Source: Commensalibacter intestini A911 (GTDB taxonomy: Bacteria; Pseudomonadota; Alphaproteobacteria; Acetobacterales; Acetobacteraceae). From it: 64,000 bases of DNA. Of the stretch, positions 9,152 to 18,705 are shown in pieces (positions within the stretch are counted from its first letter, which is position 1; the number at the start of each line of letters is the position of its first letter). Below the pieces are notes generated by a model. That model worked only from the letters and a program-made list of their open reading frames with translations. It did no database searches and was not told where the DNA came from. The DNA lies in the NCBI RefSeq assembly GCF_000231445.1, contig NZ_AGFR01000009.1, forward strand, positions 395,782-459,781, given 5' to 3'. The position numbers were made by a program, and so were the translations under genes.

Positions 9152-10774
9152 TTACGTTTTACTTCTGGCGTTTTCCATTGCTTTGATACAATCAGCCAAC
9201 ATAGTATGTGTAATTGGTTTTCTAATAACAAAACTCTGCGCATTAATAAATTTTTTCAACTTGCTTGGTGTTTCTTCGTATCCTGTAATAAATAAAATAG
9301 ATATTTTAGGGCAGATTTGCTGAATCGCGTCTATAAATTCTTCTTTTACATCTGGTAAAAGACGGATATCAATAGCAACAAAATTGAAAAAACCATCATT
9401 TTTTAAAAGTGCAAGTGTTTCTTTTCTAGTTTGAGCAATCGCCATGGAGTAACCTAAATCTTCTAAGTTTTCACTTAGCAGCATACATAAGTGACTATCT
9501 TGTGAAATTAGCAGTGCTTTATATATTTTTGCTTTTTCATGATGATTATCCAATGTTTGTATCATTAAAGGGCGATGATAGCGTGGCAAATAAAGGCTGA
9601 CAGTCGTTCCTTTATGAGGGTGGGAAATAATGCCTAAATGTCCGTTAGATTGTTTCGTAAATCCATAAGCCATTGACAATCCAAGCCCAGCCCGTTTACC
9701 TAAAGGCTTAGTTGTAAAGAATGGGTCTGTTGCTCTGCTGATCATCTCTGGAGGCATGCCTTCGCCATTATCTTCAATCATAATGACAATATAATCATCA
9801 GGTTTAATGAATTGGCGCAGAGGATTCGTGGAGGTAATGGTTATATTCTGTGTGGTGATTAAAATATGACCGCCTGAAGAGTGAATAGATTCACAAGAAT
9901 TTTTAAAAATATGAAAAAGGGCATTCTTTAAGTGTTCAGGGTCGCAGAAAATAGACCAGATCATAGGTTCTAGCTGGATCTGTATATTAATAAGCTGTTT
10001 AATGCTGTCTTCTTTAATAAAATTATAAAAGGTATCCAGCAATGCTTTTATGGTATGGTTGGGATCAATTACATGTGGAATTAAAGTTTGTCGTCTTGAA
10101 AAAGAGAGTAGCTGATGAGTGATCTCTGTGGCTTTGGTTGCGGCTTTTTGTGCAGCTTCAATATAAGAAGGCAACATATTAAGTTTGCTTTGATCAATAC
10201 GCATCTGCATGAGTTCTAAGTTGCCAATAATTCCTGCGAGTAATGTATTAAAATCATGTGCCAATCCACCAATTAATTGTTCAATAGTTTGGGTAGATGA
10301 AGGGACTGTTGGTTCCTTGATATGTGTGATCATACTTAACATGCCTTGTACGAGGTTATGATCGTCAAGGATTGGGCTGAAAGTAACCTCAATTTGTGTA
10401 TTGGTTAAGTGTTGGTTATCAAGTCCTGGAATATGGTAGTCTGTCGTATATTTAATGGTTTCTTTTTGATAAATAGAGCTGACAATTTGGTTGAAATAAG
10501 CTTTACGTTCTGGCCATACATCCATTAACGGTCTGCCTAATAAAGCAGGATGTTTAGAACCAATCAGCTTTGCATAAGCATCATTATATAAAGCAACATT
10601 TCCTTTTCCCCAATAAATCACCATGGGTAATGAGGTATCTAATACTAAAGATAAAATGATTTTTAAATTAGCAGGCCACGAATTTTGAGCGCCTAAAGAA
10701 GTTCCGTTCCAATCAAAGCTGTTAATCAGTTGTTTTACCGTTAAAGGCTCTGGAACGGAGGGGGTGTGTGTCAT
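9152..10774 (-). CDS. Soluble hybrid histidine kinase (PAS, kinase, receiver)
   Basis: The 540-residue protein shows no membrane segment. A PAS-like region at about 30-150 contains LPMVIYWGKGNVALYND. The dimerisation box LAHDFNTLLAG carries His173. The ATPase domain follows with N-box Asn292 (KNSCESI), DNGEGMP near 335 and the GLGLSMAYG box near 363. A receiver domain at about 418-535 has candidate phospho-acceptor Asp469 and Lys519 in IRKP; its acidic pocket reads QD rather than the usual DD or ED. Such hybrids of the NtrB/blue-light-kinase type usually pass phosphate onward. No response regulator is adjacent, so it is an orphan. Signal and target are unknown. Confidence 0.9.
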   Translation of the reverse strand: MTHTPSVPEPLTVKQLINSFDWNGTSLGAQNSWPANLKIILSLVLDTSLPMVIYWGKGNVALYNDAYAKLIGSKHPALLGRPLMDVWPERKAYFNQIVSSIYQKETIKYTTDYHIPGLDNQHLTNTQIEVTFSPILDDHNLVQGMLSMITHIKEPTVPSSTQTIEQLIGGLAHDFNTLLAGIIGNLELMQMRIDQSKLNMLPSYIEAAQKAATKATEITHQLLSFSRRQTLIPHVIDPNHTIKALLDTFYNFIKEDSIKQLINIQIQLEPMIWSIFCDPEHLKNALFHIFKNSCESIHSSGGHILITTQNITITSTNPLRQFIKPDDYIVIMIEDNGEGMPPEMISRATDPFFTTKPLGKRAGLGLSMAYGFTKQSNGHLGIISHPHKGTTVSLYLPRYHRPLMIQTLDNHHEKAKIYKALLISQDSHLCMLLSENLEDLGYSMAIAQTRKETLALLKNDGFFNFVAIDIRLLPDVKEEFIDAIQQICPKISILFITGYEETPSKLKKFINAQSFVIRKPITHTMLADCIKAMENARSKT

Positions 10775-10863
10775 TACAATAACCTTATTCTTTTGTATTT
10801 CAGAATAATACAGAACTAAAGTAAAGGATAAATGGATCTGGTGATAGTATATTCTTTAGTTTG

Positions 10864-11754
10864 CTACTGCACTTGTTTGTTATCGATCAGAGATTTTCGG
10901 ATACGACGCCCTTTTTGTATGGTCTCAGTAATATAGTCTTCATCTTTCCAGCGAATAGCTTTGGCCATGGCTTGGGCATCTTCGGTAAAACGTGCGAGCA
11001 TTTCTAAAATCGCTTCACGATTATTGATAAAGACATCACGCCACATGGTGGGGTCGGAAGAAGCCACGCGAGTGAAGTCTCTGAAACCAGAAGCTGCATA
11101 GTCTAAGACTTCAGATCTTGTTTCTTCTTCTAAACTATCAGCGGTATTACAAATGGTAAATGCAATTAAATGTGGTAAGTGACTGACGATTGCACAGACT
11201 TTATCATGATGTTTTATGGCTAAGATCCGTGTGTTTGCGCCCATTGTTTGCCAAAAAGTCGTAATTTTATTGATCCCTTCTTGGGATGTGTTGGCAGTTG
11301 GGGTAATTAAGCACCAGCGATTTTCAAATAATGTATCAAATCCAGCATCGGGTCCAGAAAATTCAGTGCCAGCCATAGGATGAGCAGGAACAAAAATAAT
11401 ATCTGGGGTAAGGTGCGGTTCAATGGCAGCAATGACAGAGGCTTTGGTTGATCCTGTATCTGTTAGGATGGCTCCTTTTTTCATATAAGGGATAATTTGT
11501 TTTGTAACTTCCTCCATAGCACCAACAGGAATGGCGAGGACAACGCAGTCTGCATTTTCTACAGCTGACTTTGGATCGAAACAAACTTCATCTGCGATTT
11601 GTAGTTCTTTAACGCGATTACAGACGTCTGGATTACTATCATAAGCAACGCTGTGGGTCGCGATTGAGCGATCTTTTTTAATACGTCTTAAAATAGAAGA
11701 GCCAATAAGGCCAGGCCCGATAACAGTAACGCAATTAAAGATAGGTGTGTTCAT
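10864..11754 (-). CDS. tyrA: Prephenate/arogenate dehydrogenase
   Basis: This 296-residue protein has an N-terminal Rossmann motif VIGPGLIGSSI and the family motifs DTGSTKASV, VPAHPMAGTEFSGP (with the catalytic His region) and SHLPHLIAF. It oxidatively decarboxylates prephenate or arogenate on the route to tyrosine. The length is that of a single-domain enzyme with no fused chorismate mutase or ACT domain. It lies 36 bases downstream of hpnL on the same strand, so the two may be cotranscribed. Substrate choice between prephenate and arogenate cannot be read from the sequence. Confidence 0.92.
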   Translation of the reverse strand: MNTPIFNCVTVIGPGLIGSSILRRIKKDRSIATHSVAYDSNPDVCNRVKELQIADEVCFDPKSAVENADCVVLAIPVGAMEEVTKQIIPYMKKGAILTDTGSTKASVIAAIEPHLTPDIIFVPAHPMAGTEFSGPDAGFDTLFENRWCLITPTANTSQEGINKITTFWQTMGANTRILAIKHHDKVCAIVSHLPHLIAFTICNTADSLEEETRSEVLDYAASGFRDFTRVASSDPTMWRDVFINNREAILEMLARFTEDAQAMAKAIRWKDEDYITETIQKGRRIRKSLIDNKQVQ

Positions 11755-11790
11755 GATATATAATCGATATTAAAAGTTGAAAATAAAAAT

Positions 11791-12858
11791 TTAATTGGGG
11801 GTGATCTCGAGTTTAGCTTCTTTTTCTGGGTTCTTACGCAAATATCGAATTTCACCTAATTGCCATAACAGTAAGACTGGAATGCCGATAATAAGATCGC
11901 GGGCGCGACGTAAGATTGAAAGGCCAAAAGATAGTGATGGGTCGATACCAAAGATAGCGCCAATAATAACATAAGCCCCTTCTTGTATGCCCATATTGGC
12001 AGGGACTAAGAAACCAATGGATAAAACAACACAGACAAGGGCTTCAATGGTAATTGCTTCAAGTAAGCTAATATCTGCCCCTAAGAAATGATAACACATC
12101 CACGTGCCAATGCCACTGCCTATCCATCCTGCGAGGTGGACTAAGCAACTGATCGCGACTCTTTTAGGATGAGCCCAGATTTGATCTAAAGCTTCTTGTA
12201 GTGCATCTGCACTAGAAACGATTTTTCCGCTCCATTGTTGTGCAATATTAGAGCTTAATGAATTAACAATCTTACGAAAAAATAGATTTCCTTGTCTTTG
12301 TGTCCAAATAAAAGGAACTAAACCACAAATTAATAGAAGAACTCCAAAAATAATGAACCATTTTAGGTTGATTTGAGTTCCAAACATATGGATATCTTGT
12401 AATTGCGTATGATAACCGCCGACTAAGAGTGTCGTAATGCCAATGATAATAAAGACGACTTGTCCCAATGTTTCTGTGGTAATATCAACGATATTAGAGC
12501 TAATTCCTTGTGCTGTGGAGAGGTCGGCAGGGTTTTTAATATATCGATAGTCTTTGAAACAAACAGCACGAACCCCAAGAACGATTCCTCCGATTTGAGA
12601 AAAGGGAAGGCAGGTTGCGCCAGCTTCTCTTAGATTCCTGGCCCAAAAAAGTCGTATAACTCCTAAAGCTGGACAAATTGTATGCCAAGCCCAACTCAGG
12701 ACGACAATAATTAAAAGTTGCCATGCACATAAAATTAAAAGGTTGCCAAATCCAATTGAAAAGACAGATTTAAAAATACTATCTGCCCCGATCCAAGCCG
12801 CGCCACCTATAATGAGGCTGAGCCCCAGAAAAAAGAGTATAATTGAAATTTTTTTCAA
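11791..12858 (-). CDS. hpnL: Hopanoid-associated flippase-like membrane protein HpnL
   Basis: The 355-residue protein has about eight hydrophobic segments and resembles the lysylphosphatidylglycerol synthase membrane domain family: FSQIGGIVLGVRAV near 88 and LVPANMGIQEGAYVIIGAIF near 285, followed by RRARDL. The HpnL branch of this family is found beside hopanoid genes. This copy is divergent from hpnA, which starts the hopanoid cluster 157 bases away. A role in moving hopanoids or hopanoid precursors across or within the inner membrane is inferred from fold and context. It shares its strand with tyrA and is probably in the same transcript. Confidence 0.8.
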   Translation of the reverse strand: MKKISIILFFLGLSLIIGGAAWIGADSIFKSVFSIGFGNLLILCAWQLLIIVVLSWAWHTICPALGVIRLFWARNLREAGATCLPFSQIGGIVLGVRAVCFKDYRYIKNPADLSTAQGISSNIVDITTETLGQVVFIIIGITTLLVGGYHTQLQDIHMFGTQINLKWFIIFGVLLLICGLVPFIWTQRQGNLFFRKIVNSLSSNIAQQWSGKIVSSADALQEALDQIWAHPKRVAISCLVHLAGWIGSGIGTWMCYHFLGADISLLEAITIEALVCVVLSIGFLVPANMGIQEGAYVIIGAIFGIDPSLSFGLSILRRARDLIIGIPVLLLWQLGEIRYLRKNPEKEAKLEITPN

Positions 12859-13015
12859 AACAGACCGTGTATCTTTTAAAAAGAGAAATTATTATTTCGT
12901 TGAATGGTATCCATAGTAATTATATGTGAAATCCATTACAATATATTTCGACGTAATTTTGAATAGCAGATTCAGCGTTATATGGGAAATTTTTATATTT
13001 AGATCAGGGGGATTT

Positions 13016-14008
13016 ATGGTTGCCTCAACATTTGTTACTGGGGTTACAGGTTTCGTAGGTTCAGCAGTTGCACGTAAATTAATTGAACGAGGACACAGCC
13101 TAAAACTGTTAACGCGTTCAACGAGTGATAAAACGAATTTACAGGGACTGGATGCAGAAATTGTTGAGGGAGATTTATTAAATCCAGAAGCTTTTGAAGA
13201 GTCCTTGAAAGGGTGTAAATATCTTTTCCATGTTGCAGCAGATTATCGTCTATGGGTTCCAGATCCTGCACGTATGATGCAAATTAACGTCGAAGGAACT
13301 CGTCGTTTAATGCTAGCTGCCCAAAGGGCAGGCGTTGAAAAAATTGTTTATTGCTCTTCTGTTGCTGCCTTGGGGTTGATTGGCGATGGGAGTATTGCTG
13401 ATGAAAACACCCCTGTGCATAAGATTATTGGTGTTTATAAACAGTCTAAATATGAAGCAGAACAAGCAGTTTTGAAGTTAATTAAAGAGAATCAACTGCC
13501 TGCAGTTATTGTTAATCCTTCTACACCGATTGGCCCCAGAGATATTAAACCAACACCAACAGGGCAGATGATCTTGGACTGTGCAAAAGGGAAAATGCCT
13601 GCTTATGTGGATACGGGGTTAAATATTGTTCATGTGGATGATGTTGCCGAAGGACATTTGTTGGCGTTAGAAAAAGGTGTGATTGGCGAGAAATATATTC
13701 TTGGAGGAGAAAATATGTCTCTCTGTGACTTTTTTGCCATGACAGCTAAGATTGCGAATGTAAAACCGCCTTTAATGCGTTTGAATCAAAAGGTAATTTG
13801 GCCAGTAGCGATAGTTTCTGAGTGGATGGCTAATCGATTTAATATTCAACCCAGAGTAACGCGTGAAATGCTGATGATGTCTTATAAAAAGATGTTTTTT
13901 TCTTCTGCTAAAGCTGAAAAAGGGTTGGGATACAAGCATCGTCCCGCACATGAGGCTATTAAAGACGCAGTCGATTGGTTTCATCAACAAGGCTATGTTC
14001 GCAAGTAG
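13016..14008 (+). CDS. hpnA: Hopanoid-associated sugar epimerase HpnA
   Basis: This is an extended short-chain dehydrogenase/NAD-dependent epimerase of 330 residues. The NAD motif TGVTGFVGSAVA is at the start and the catalytic Tyr-Lys lies in YKQSKYEAE. HpnA proteins form a distinct family found with hopene cyclases, and are thought to act in side-chain tailoring. An in-frame ATG exists at 12926, but I chose 13016 because AGGGGG lies right before it and the Rossmann fold begins there; the extra 30 residues look non-coding. First gene of the plus-strand hopanoid cluster. Confidence 0.92.
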   Translation: MVASTFVTGVTGFVGSAVARKLIERGHSLKLLTRSTSDKTNLQGLDAEIVEGDLLNPEAFEESLKGCKYLFHVAADYRLWVPDPARMMQINVEGTRRLMLAAQRAGVEKIVYCSSVAALGLIGDGSIADENTPVHKIIGVYKQSKYEAEQAVLKLIKENQLPAVIVNPSTPIGPRDIKPTPTGQMILDCAKGKMPAYVDTGLNIVHVDDVAEGHLLALEKGVIGEKYILGGENMSLCDFFAMTAKIANVKPPLMRLNQKVIWPVAIVSEWMANRFNIQPRVTREMLMMSYKKMFFSSAKAEKGLGYKHRPAHEAIKDAVDWFHQQGYVRK

Positions 14009-14111
14009 ATTCATTTAAAAAAATATATTAACATAATTTTAATGATTTAATGGATATCCTATTTATTAAAGTGATATCCAGATATTTAATGTAGTATTTA
14101 GAGAATTTAAG

Positions 14112-15380
14112 ATGATGCTTATTGTTGCAGCTTGCTCATTTATCCTATGGATTGTGCTTTTTTTCTTTCATGGACGTTTTTGGCGTAGAGGTCCTATTCT
14201 TTATTCTATTCCAAAAACAACGTTAGAATCTATTAAAGAAAAATGGCCTGACGTTTACGTGATTATTCCTGCACGTGATGAAGCTGAAACAATAGAAAAA
14301 GTTACAAATTCTTTATTGCATCAGGATTATATGGGGCAATATAGAGTTCTAGTTGTTGATGATGGAAGCAGCGATAATACAGGTGGCATTATTCGGAATT
14401 ATCGACAAACTTTGTCGCTTGAAGATCAGGAGCGTTTGGATGTTATCGAAACGTCAACCCGTCCAACGGGATGGAGTGGTAAGTTATGGGGCTTATCTAC
14501 TGGCGTTGATTATATTAAACAACGATACTCAACGGAAAACGCATTTTTCTTTTTTACGGATGCAGATATTGATCATGAACTTTCTCATCTCTCTACATTA
14601 GTCTATAAAGCACAAAAAGATCAGTTGGATCAGGTTTCTGAAATGGTTCAATTGCGCTGTGAAAATATTTACGAAAAAGCATGTATTCCGGCCTTTGTTT
14701 ATTTCTTTTGCATGTTGTATCCTTTTCCTTGTGTGAATAAAAAGAGCTCTAAAGTTGCTGCTGGAGCAGGCGGAACGGTGCTTATTCGTAGCAAGATGTT
14801 GAATAAAATCGGTGGTGTTGCATCACTAAAATCAGCATTAATTGATGATGTGACTTTGGCGACTTTGGTTAAGAAGCATGGTGGGAATATTTATCTTGGG
14901 CATAGTAGCCTTGCATCTTCTTTAAGACCTTATGATGAACTAAGCGATATTTGGAATATGATTACCAGAACAGCTTATGTGCAGTTACGTTATTCTGTTC
15001 CTTTTCTTTTATTAACGATTGCTCTTATGTCTTTTATGTGGTTTGTGCCTTTGATACAAATCTTCACAGCACAAGGGCTGGCACATAAACTGGCTGTTGT
15101 TGCTTATTGTATTTCTATTTGTTCTTTTATTCCAACTTTGTCACGTTTTCGTCTGTCGTTTTTATGGATTTTTGCGTTACCTTTTATTGCTTTATTTTAT
15201 TTATTGGCAACGATTGGATCTGCGGTAAATTATTACCGTGGTAAAGGAATGATGTGGAAAGGTAGGGCTTATACTGCTCCTGCAATTGGGGATGGTAAAA
15301 AAGAATTGCATCTTCATTTACCAGATATGGTAAGCTCTGATAATATTCAACAAGCCAACATACAAAGAGATAGTGAATGA
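14112..15380 (+). CDS. hpnB: Hopanoid-associated glycosyltransferase HpnB
   Basis: A 422-residue family 2 glycosyltransferase with an N-terminal membrane segment. The GT-A core follows: VIIPARDEAETIEKV, VLVVDDGSSDNTGG and TDADIDHE as the metal-binding DxD-like motif. Several membrane segments lie at about 280-375. This size and layout match HpnB, found in hopanoid clusters and thought to attach a sugar to the extended hopanoid side chain at the inner membrane. Its last four bases overlap the start of hpnC (ATGA), showing translational coupling. Donor and acceptor are not known from the sequence. Confidence 0.9.
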   Translation: MMLIVAACSFILWIVLFFFHGRFWRRGPILYSIPKTTLESIKEKWPDVYVIIPARDEAETIEKVTNSLLHQDYMGQYRVLVVDDGSSDNTGGIIRNYRQTLSLEDQERLDVIETSTRPTGWSGKLWGLSTGVDYIKQRYSTENAFFFFTDADIDHELSHLSTLVYKAQKDQLDQVSEMVQLRCENIYEKACIPAFVYFFCMLYPFPCVNKKSSKVAAGAGGTVLIRSKMLNKIGGVASLKSALIDDVTLATLVKKHGGNIYLGHSSLASSLRPYDELSDIWNMITRTAYVQLRYSVPFLLLTIALMSFMWFVPLIQIFTAQGLAHKLAVVAYCISICSFIPTLSRFRLSFLWIFALPFIALFYLLATIGSAVNYYRGKGMMWKGRAYTAPAIGDGKKELHLHLPDMVSSDNIQQANIQRDSE

Positions 15381-16264
15381 CATCCGCTCAGCAAAGTAAA
15401 TCGCATTTATATGATTCTTCTATTTGGGGAGAAGAGGATGTTTCCTCTGGAAAAGCCGCAAAAGATGAAAATTTTCCTGTGGGTTCTTTGCTGATTAGTC
15501 GTCAATTGAGGCCTCATGTCCAAGCCTATTATGATTTTGCACGAGTCATTGATGATATTGCTGATTCTGAAACACTGAGTGCCGAAGAAAAAATTAATCG
15601 CTTAAATGGAATGGAAGCTGTTGTATGTAAAGATGTTCCTGCACCAGATCGTTCTGATGTGTGGACTGCACGACATTTATATAATAGCTTTCTTGAAACT
15701 GGGGTTCCATTTGATACTGCAACTGATTTAATTATCGCTTTTCGTCAGGATGCTGTAAAAACACGTTATCAAACTTTAGAAGAGTTAACGCATTATTGTC
15801 GTTATTCTGCTAATCCTGTCGGACGGTTTTTATTGAGTTTACATAAAGAGGGACCAGATACGGTTCCTGCTTCTGATGCACTATGTACGTCTTTGCAGAT
15901 TTTAAATCATTTGCAAGATTGTAAAACTGACCTAATTAAGTTGGATCGTTGTTATATCCCTTTGGATTTGATGCAAGAGCATCACGTGGTTGTTGAAGAT
16001 TTACTTGCTGATAAAGCAAGCTTTGCATTACGAAAAATCTTTAATATATTGTTAGATTATGTTGATGCGTTGAATAAAGAAGCAGAAGATTTACCTCGTT
16101 TAACTCATGATCGACGCTTACGTTTAGAATCTGCTGTGATTGTTTATTTAGCTAAATTTTTAGCCCAGAGATTGCGGAATGAAGATCCTGTGGCAGGACG
16201 TGTGAAGTTAAGCAAAAAAGATGTAATTTTGTCAGTTTCGAAATCCTTTCGTTATTTTATGTAA
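15377..16264 (+). CDS. hpnC: Hydroxysqualene synthase HpnC
   Basis: A 295-residue member of the squalene/phytoene synthase family. The first Asp-rich motif is RVIDDIADSE, and the second region is NHLQDCKTDLIKLDRCYIP. In the three-enzyme bacterial squalene route, HpnC turns presqualene diphosphate into hydroxysqualene. The assignment to HpnC rather than HpnD rests on gene order (hpnC before hpnD) and on the more degenerate second Asp-rich motif. It overlaps hpnB by 4 bases. After its stop there are 144 bases before hpnD, enough for an internal promoter. Confidence 0.92.
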   Translation: MTSAQQSKSHLYDSSIWGEEDVSSGKAAKDENFPVGSLLISRQLRPHVQAYYDFARVIDDIADSETLSAEEKINRLNGMEAVVCKDVPAPDRSDVWTARHLYNSFLETGVPFDTATDLIIAFRQDAVKTRYQTLEELTHYCRYSANPVGRFLLSLHKEGPDTVPASDALCTSLQILNHLQDCKTDLIKLDRCYIPLDLMQEHHVVVEDLLADKASFALRKIFNILLDYVDALNKEAEDLPRLTHDRRLRLESAVIVYLAKFLAQRLRNEDPVAGRVKLSKKDVILSVSKSFRYFM

Positions 16265-16408
16265 TATTATGTTATGTAGGATGCACAAAATTCGTTTGTA
16301 TTTAATTTGTATAAAAAGATATATAGCTTAAGGTTGTATATTGATTTACAAATTGGTAGTTGTGACACTTGTTTATTGTGTCGTTAAAGAAAGGTCTGAT
16401 CAGAAACT

Positions 16409-17305
16409 ATGCGTAAGCCGTTAGCAGAAGCAGCACAGATTATCGGGTGCAGCGAACTTGATTTGACTTATGTAGAAGATATTGTGAACAGATCAAAGAC
16501 TTCTTTTGCGGCAGGGATGCAAGTTTTGTCCCCAGAACGTCGTTATGGAATGTATGCTCTTTATAGCTTTTGTCGGATTGTTGACGATATTGCTGATGAA
16601 GAAGGTGAAGTTCCAACAAAGCATCGTTTATTACAAGAGTGGCGAGAGCGTTTATCTCGGTTATATGCTGGTCAGGAAGAGGATGCAGTTGACCGTGTAT
16701 TAATGGCGACGATTCAGCGTTTTGATCTTAAGCAAAAAGACTTTGTTGATATTATTGAGGGCATGGAGATGGATATTGAACATCCAATTATTGCCCCTGA
16801 TGAAAAAACGTTAGATCTATATTGTGACCGAGTTGCTTCCGCTGTGGGTCGTTTGGCTGTTTGTATTTTTGGTGATAGCTCTCAGGCAGCACAAGAGGTG
16901 GCTTATCATCTTGGCCGAGCTTTACAATTAACAAATATTCTAAGAGATATCGAAGAAGACGCTGAGCGTGGGCGTTTATATTTACCCAAAGAATTATTAG
17001 AACGGTTTCGCTTACCATTAGATCCCAAAGGATGTATTTCTAATCCTGATGTTGATCAAGTTTGTAATATTTTAGCTTATAGAGCTGCGGATCATTTTAA
17101 ACTCGCACGTCAATTTATGGCGCAGTGTAATCAAAAAGCATTACTTCCTGCAAAAATTATGGCGATTACCTATGGGTTTATATTGTCTAAACAAAAAAAG
17201 GTAGGATGGAAGCCTCCTTTTAAGAGAGCATCGTTGTCTTTGCCTGAGAAAATTGCAGTGGCGGGCAGTGGGGTGTTCATGAATTTTATTGGATTGAAGA
17301 GATAG
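16409..17305 (+). CDS. hpnD: Presqualene diphosphate synthase HpnD
   Basis: A 298-residue squalene/phytoene synthase family enzyme that condenses two farnesyl diphosphates into presqualene diphosphate. Both Asp-rich motifs are complete: RIVDDIADEEG near 60 and TNILRDIEEDAERGRLYLP near 175, along with the DxxxYCDRVASAVG region. The better match to classical squalene synthases and its place between hpnC and hpnE support HpnD. The gene has no close Shine-Dalgarno sequence; AAAGG lies about 17 bases upstream of the ATG. It is 10 bases upstream of hpnE. Confidence 0.93.
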   Translation: MRKPLAEAAQIIGCSELDLTYVEDIVNRSKTSFAAGMQVLSPERRYGMYALYSFCRIVDDIADEEGEVPTKHRLLQEWRERLSRLYAGQEEDAVDRVLMATIQRFDLKQKDFVDIIEGMEMDIEHPIIAPDEKTLDLYCDRVASAVGRLAVCIFGDSSQAAQEVAYHLGRALQLTNILRDIEEDAERGRLYLPKELLERFRLPLDPKGCISNPDVDQVCNILAYRAADHFKLARQFMAQCNQKALLPAKIMAITYGFILSKQKKVGWKPPFKRASLSLPEKIAVAGSGVFMNFIGLKR

Positions 17306-17315
17306 ATATTTTGAG

Positions 17316-18620
17316 ATGGTAAAAAAACATATTCATATTATTGGTGGTGGATTAGCAGGGCTTTCCGCCGCGGTTTCTTTATCTCAGAGATCTGATGCTC
17401 AGGTTATTTTATATGAGAGCAGTCCTTCTTTGGGGGGCAGAGCACGTTCTTTTTATGATACGCATTTAGAGAGAACCATTGATAATGGCAATCATTTGAT
17501 TTTATCTGGAAATGATGCTGTTTTTAAATATTTGCGTTTGATCGATGCAACAAATAGCTTGATTGGGTCTGGATATCCTCTATTTCCATTTGTTGACTTG
17601 GAATTAGGAAAGCGTTGGGATTTATTGTTATCTAAAGGGCGTTTCCCTTGGTGGTTATTCCTTGCAAAACATCGTGTGCCAGATTTTAAATTTCCAGAAT
17701 TATTTGCTTTATGGAAGTTATTAAAGGCAGATACACAACAAACGGTTGCGGATTGTTTGGTTAATGGACAGTTTGCCCGTCGCTTATTAAAACCTTTTGC
17801 TGTTTCTGCGCTGAATACCTCTTGTGATGCGGGCAGTGCTTTGTTACTAGGTTCTGTGATGCGTCAATCGTTGATGAAGGGGGGGAAAGCTTGTATTCCT
17901 TACTTCCCTAAAGAAGGATTATCTGAAACATTTGTCCAACCAGCGACATCTTTGATTGAATTACAAGGTGGTAAGATTCATTTGAAATCTCGTCTTTCAG
18001 AGTTACATGTTGAAGATGGTAAAATTGATTATTTTGTTATGAATAATAATAAAATAGAAGTTGGCTCTCAGGATACGGTTATTCTTGCATTAAGCGCGCA
18101 TGTAGCGGAACAAATATTAGGGGCTGTTTGTCCAAAAGTTAAAGTGCCTAATCAATTTGAAAGTATTTTGAATCTACATTATGCCGTTGATCCAAATTTG
18201 CGGATTAAGGGCAGTGTTGATAAGGCAAAATTTGTTGGTGTTATTGGTGGTATCAGCGAATGGATTTTTGTAAAACCAGGTGTCATTTCTATTACGGTAA
18301 GTGCGGCTAATCGCTTTATTGGATGTCAATCTGAAAACCTGGCCGAGTTAATTTGGCAAGAAGTTAAAGAGGTTTTATCTCCTGTGGTAGAGACACCGTT
18401 ACCTGAAGAAATTCCAAACTATCGTCTTTTATGGGAAAAACGCGCTAGTTTTGTGGCCACGGTTGAGCAAAACTATCGTCGCCCATCCTGTTATACGCCA
18501 TATTATAATTTGTTCTTGGCTGGAGATTGGGTTGCTACAGGCCTTCCTGCAACGATTGAAGGTGCAATTCGTTCTGGGTTTAGTGCGGCAGATGCTGTTT
18601 TTGCTTCAAAACCTGATTAA
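17316..18620 (+). CDS. hpnE: Hydroxysqualene dehydroxylase HpnE (FAD amine-oxidase family)
   Basis: This 434-residue flavoprotein reduces hydroxysqualene to squalene, the third step of the HpnCDE route. The N-terminal dinucleotide-binding motif is IIGGGLAGLSAAVSL, followed by the acidic ESSPSLGGRARSF typical of the phytoene desaturase/amine oxidase family. The C-terminal FAD contact reads NLFLAGDWVATGLPATIEGA. The gene follows hpnD by 10 bases and precedes shc by 85 bases. Its length is normal for the family. Confidence 0.94.
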   Translation: MVKKHIHIIGGGLAGLSAAVSLSQRSDAQVILYESSPSLGGRARSFYDTHLERTIDNGNHLILSGNDAVFKYLRLIDATNSLIGSGYPLFPFVDLELGKRWDLLLSKGRFPWWLFLAKHRVPDFKFPELFALWKLLKADTQQTVADCLVNGQFARRLLKPFAVSALNTSCDAGSALLLGSVMRQSLMKGGKACIPYFPKEGLSETFVQPATSLIELQGGKIHLKSRLSELHVEDGKIDYFVMNNNKIEVGSQDTVILALSAHVAEQILGAVCPKVKVPNQFESILNLHYAVDPNLRIKGSVDKAKFVGVIGGISEWIFVKPGVISITVSAANRFIGCQSENLAELIWQEVKEVLSPVVETPLPEEIPNYRLLWEKRASFVATVEQNYRRPSCYTPYYNLFLAGDWVATGLPATIEGAIRSGFSAADAVFASKPD

Positions 18621-18705
18621 TAATCGATATGATTGCCGATGTTAAACGGATGAGAGATCTCTCAAAGACTTTGATATTGTATAAACAAAAAGGAAATATT
18701 TGACT

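Noticed and set aside
12926..13015. N-terminal extension of hpnA by 30 residues
   Set aside because: No RBS at 12926, and the strong AGGGGG and Rossmann fold start are at 13016.
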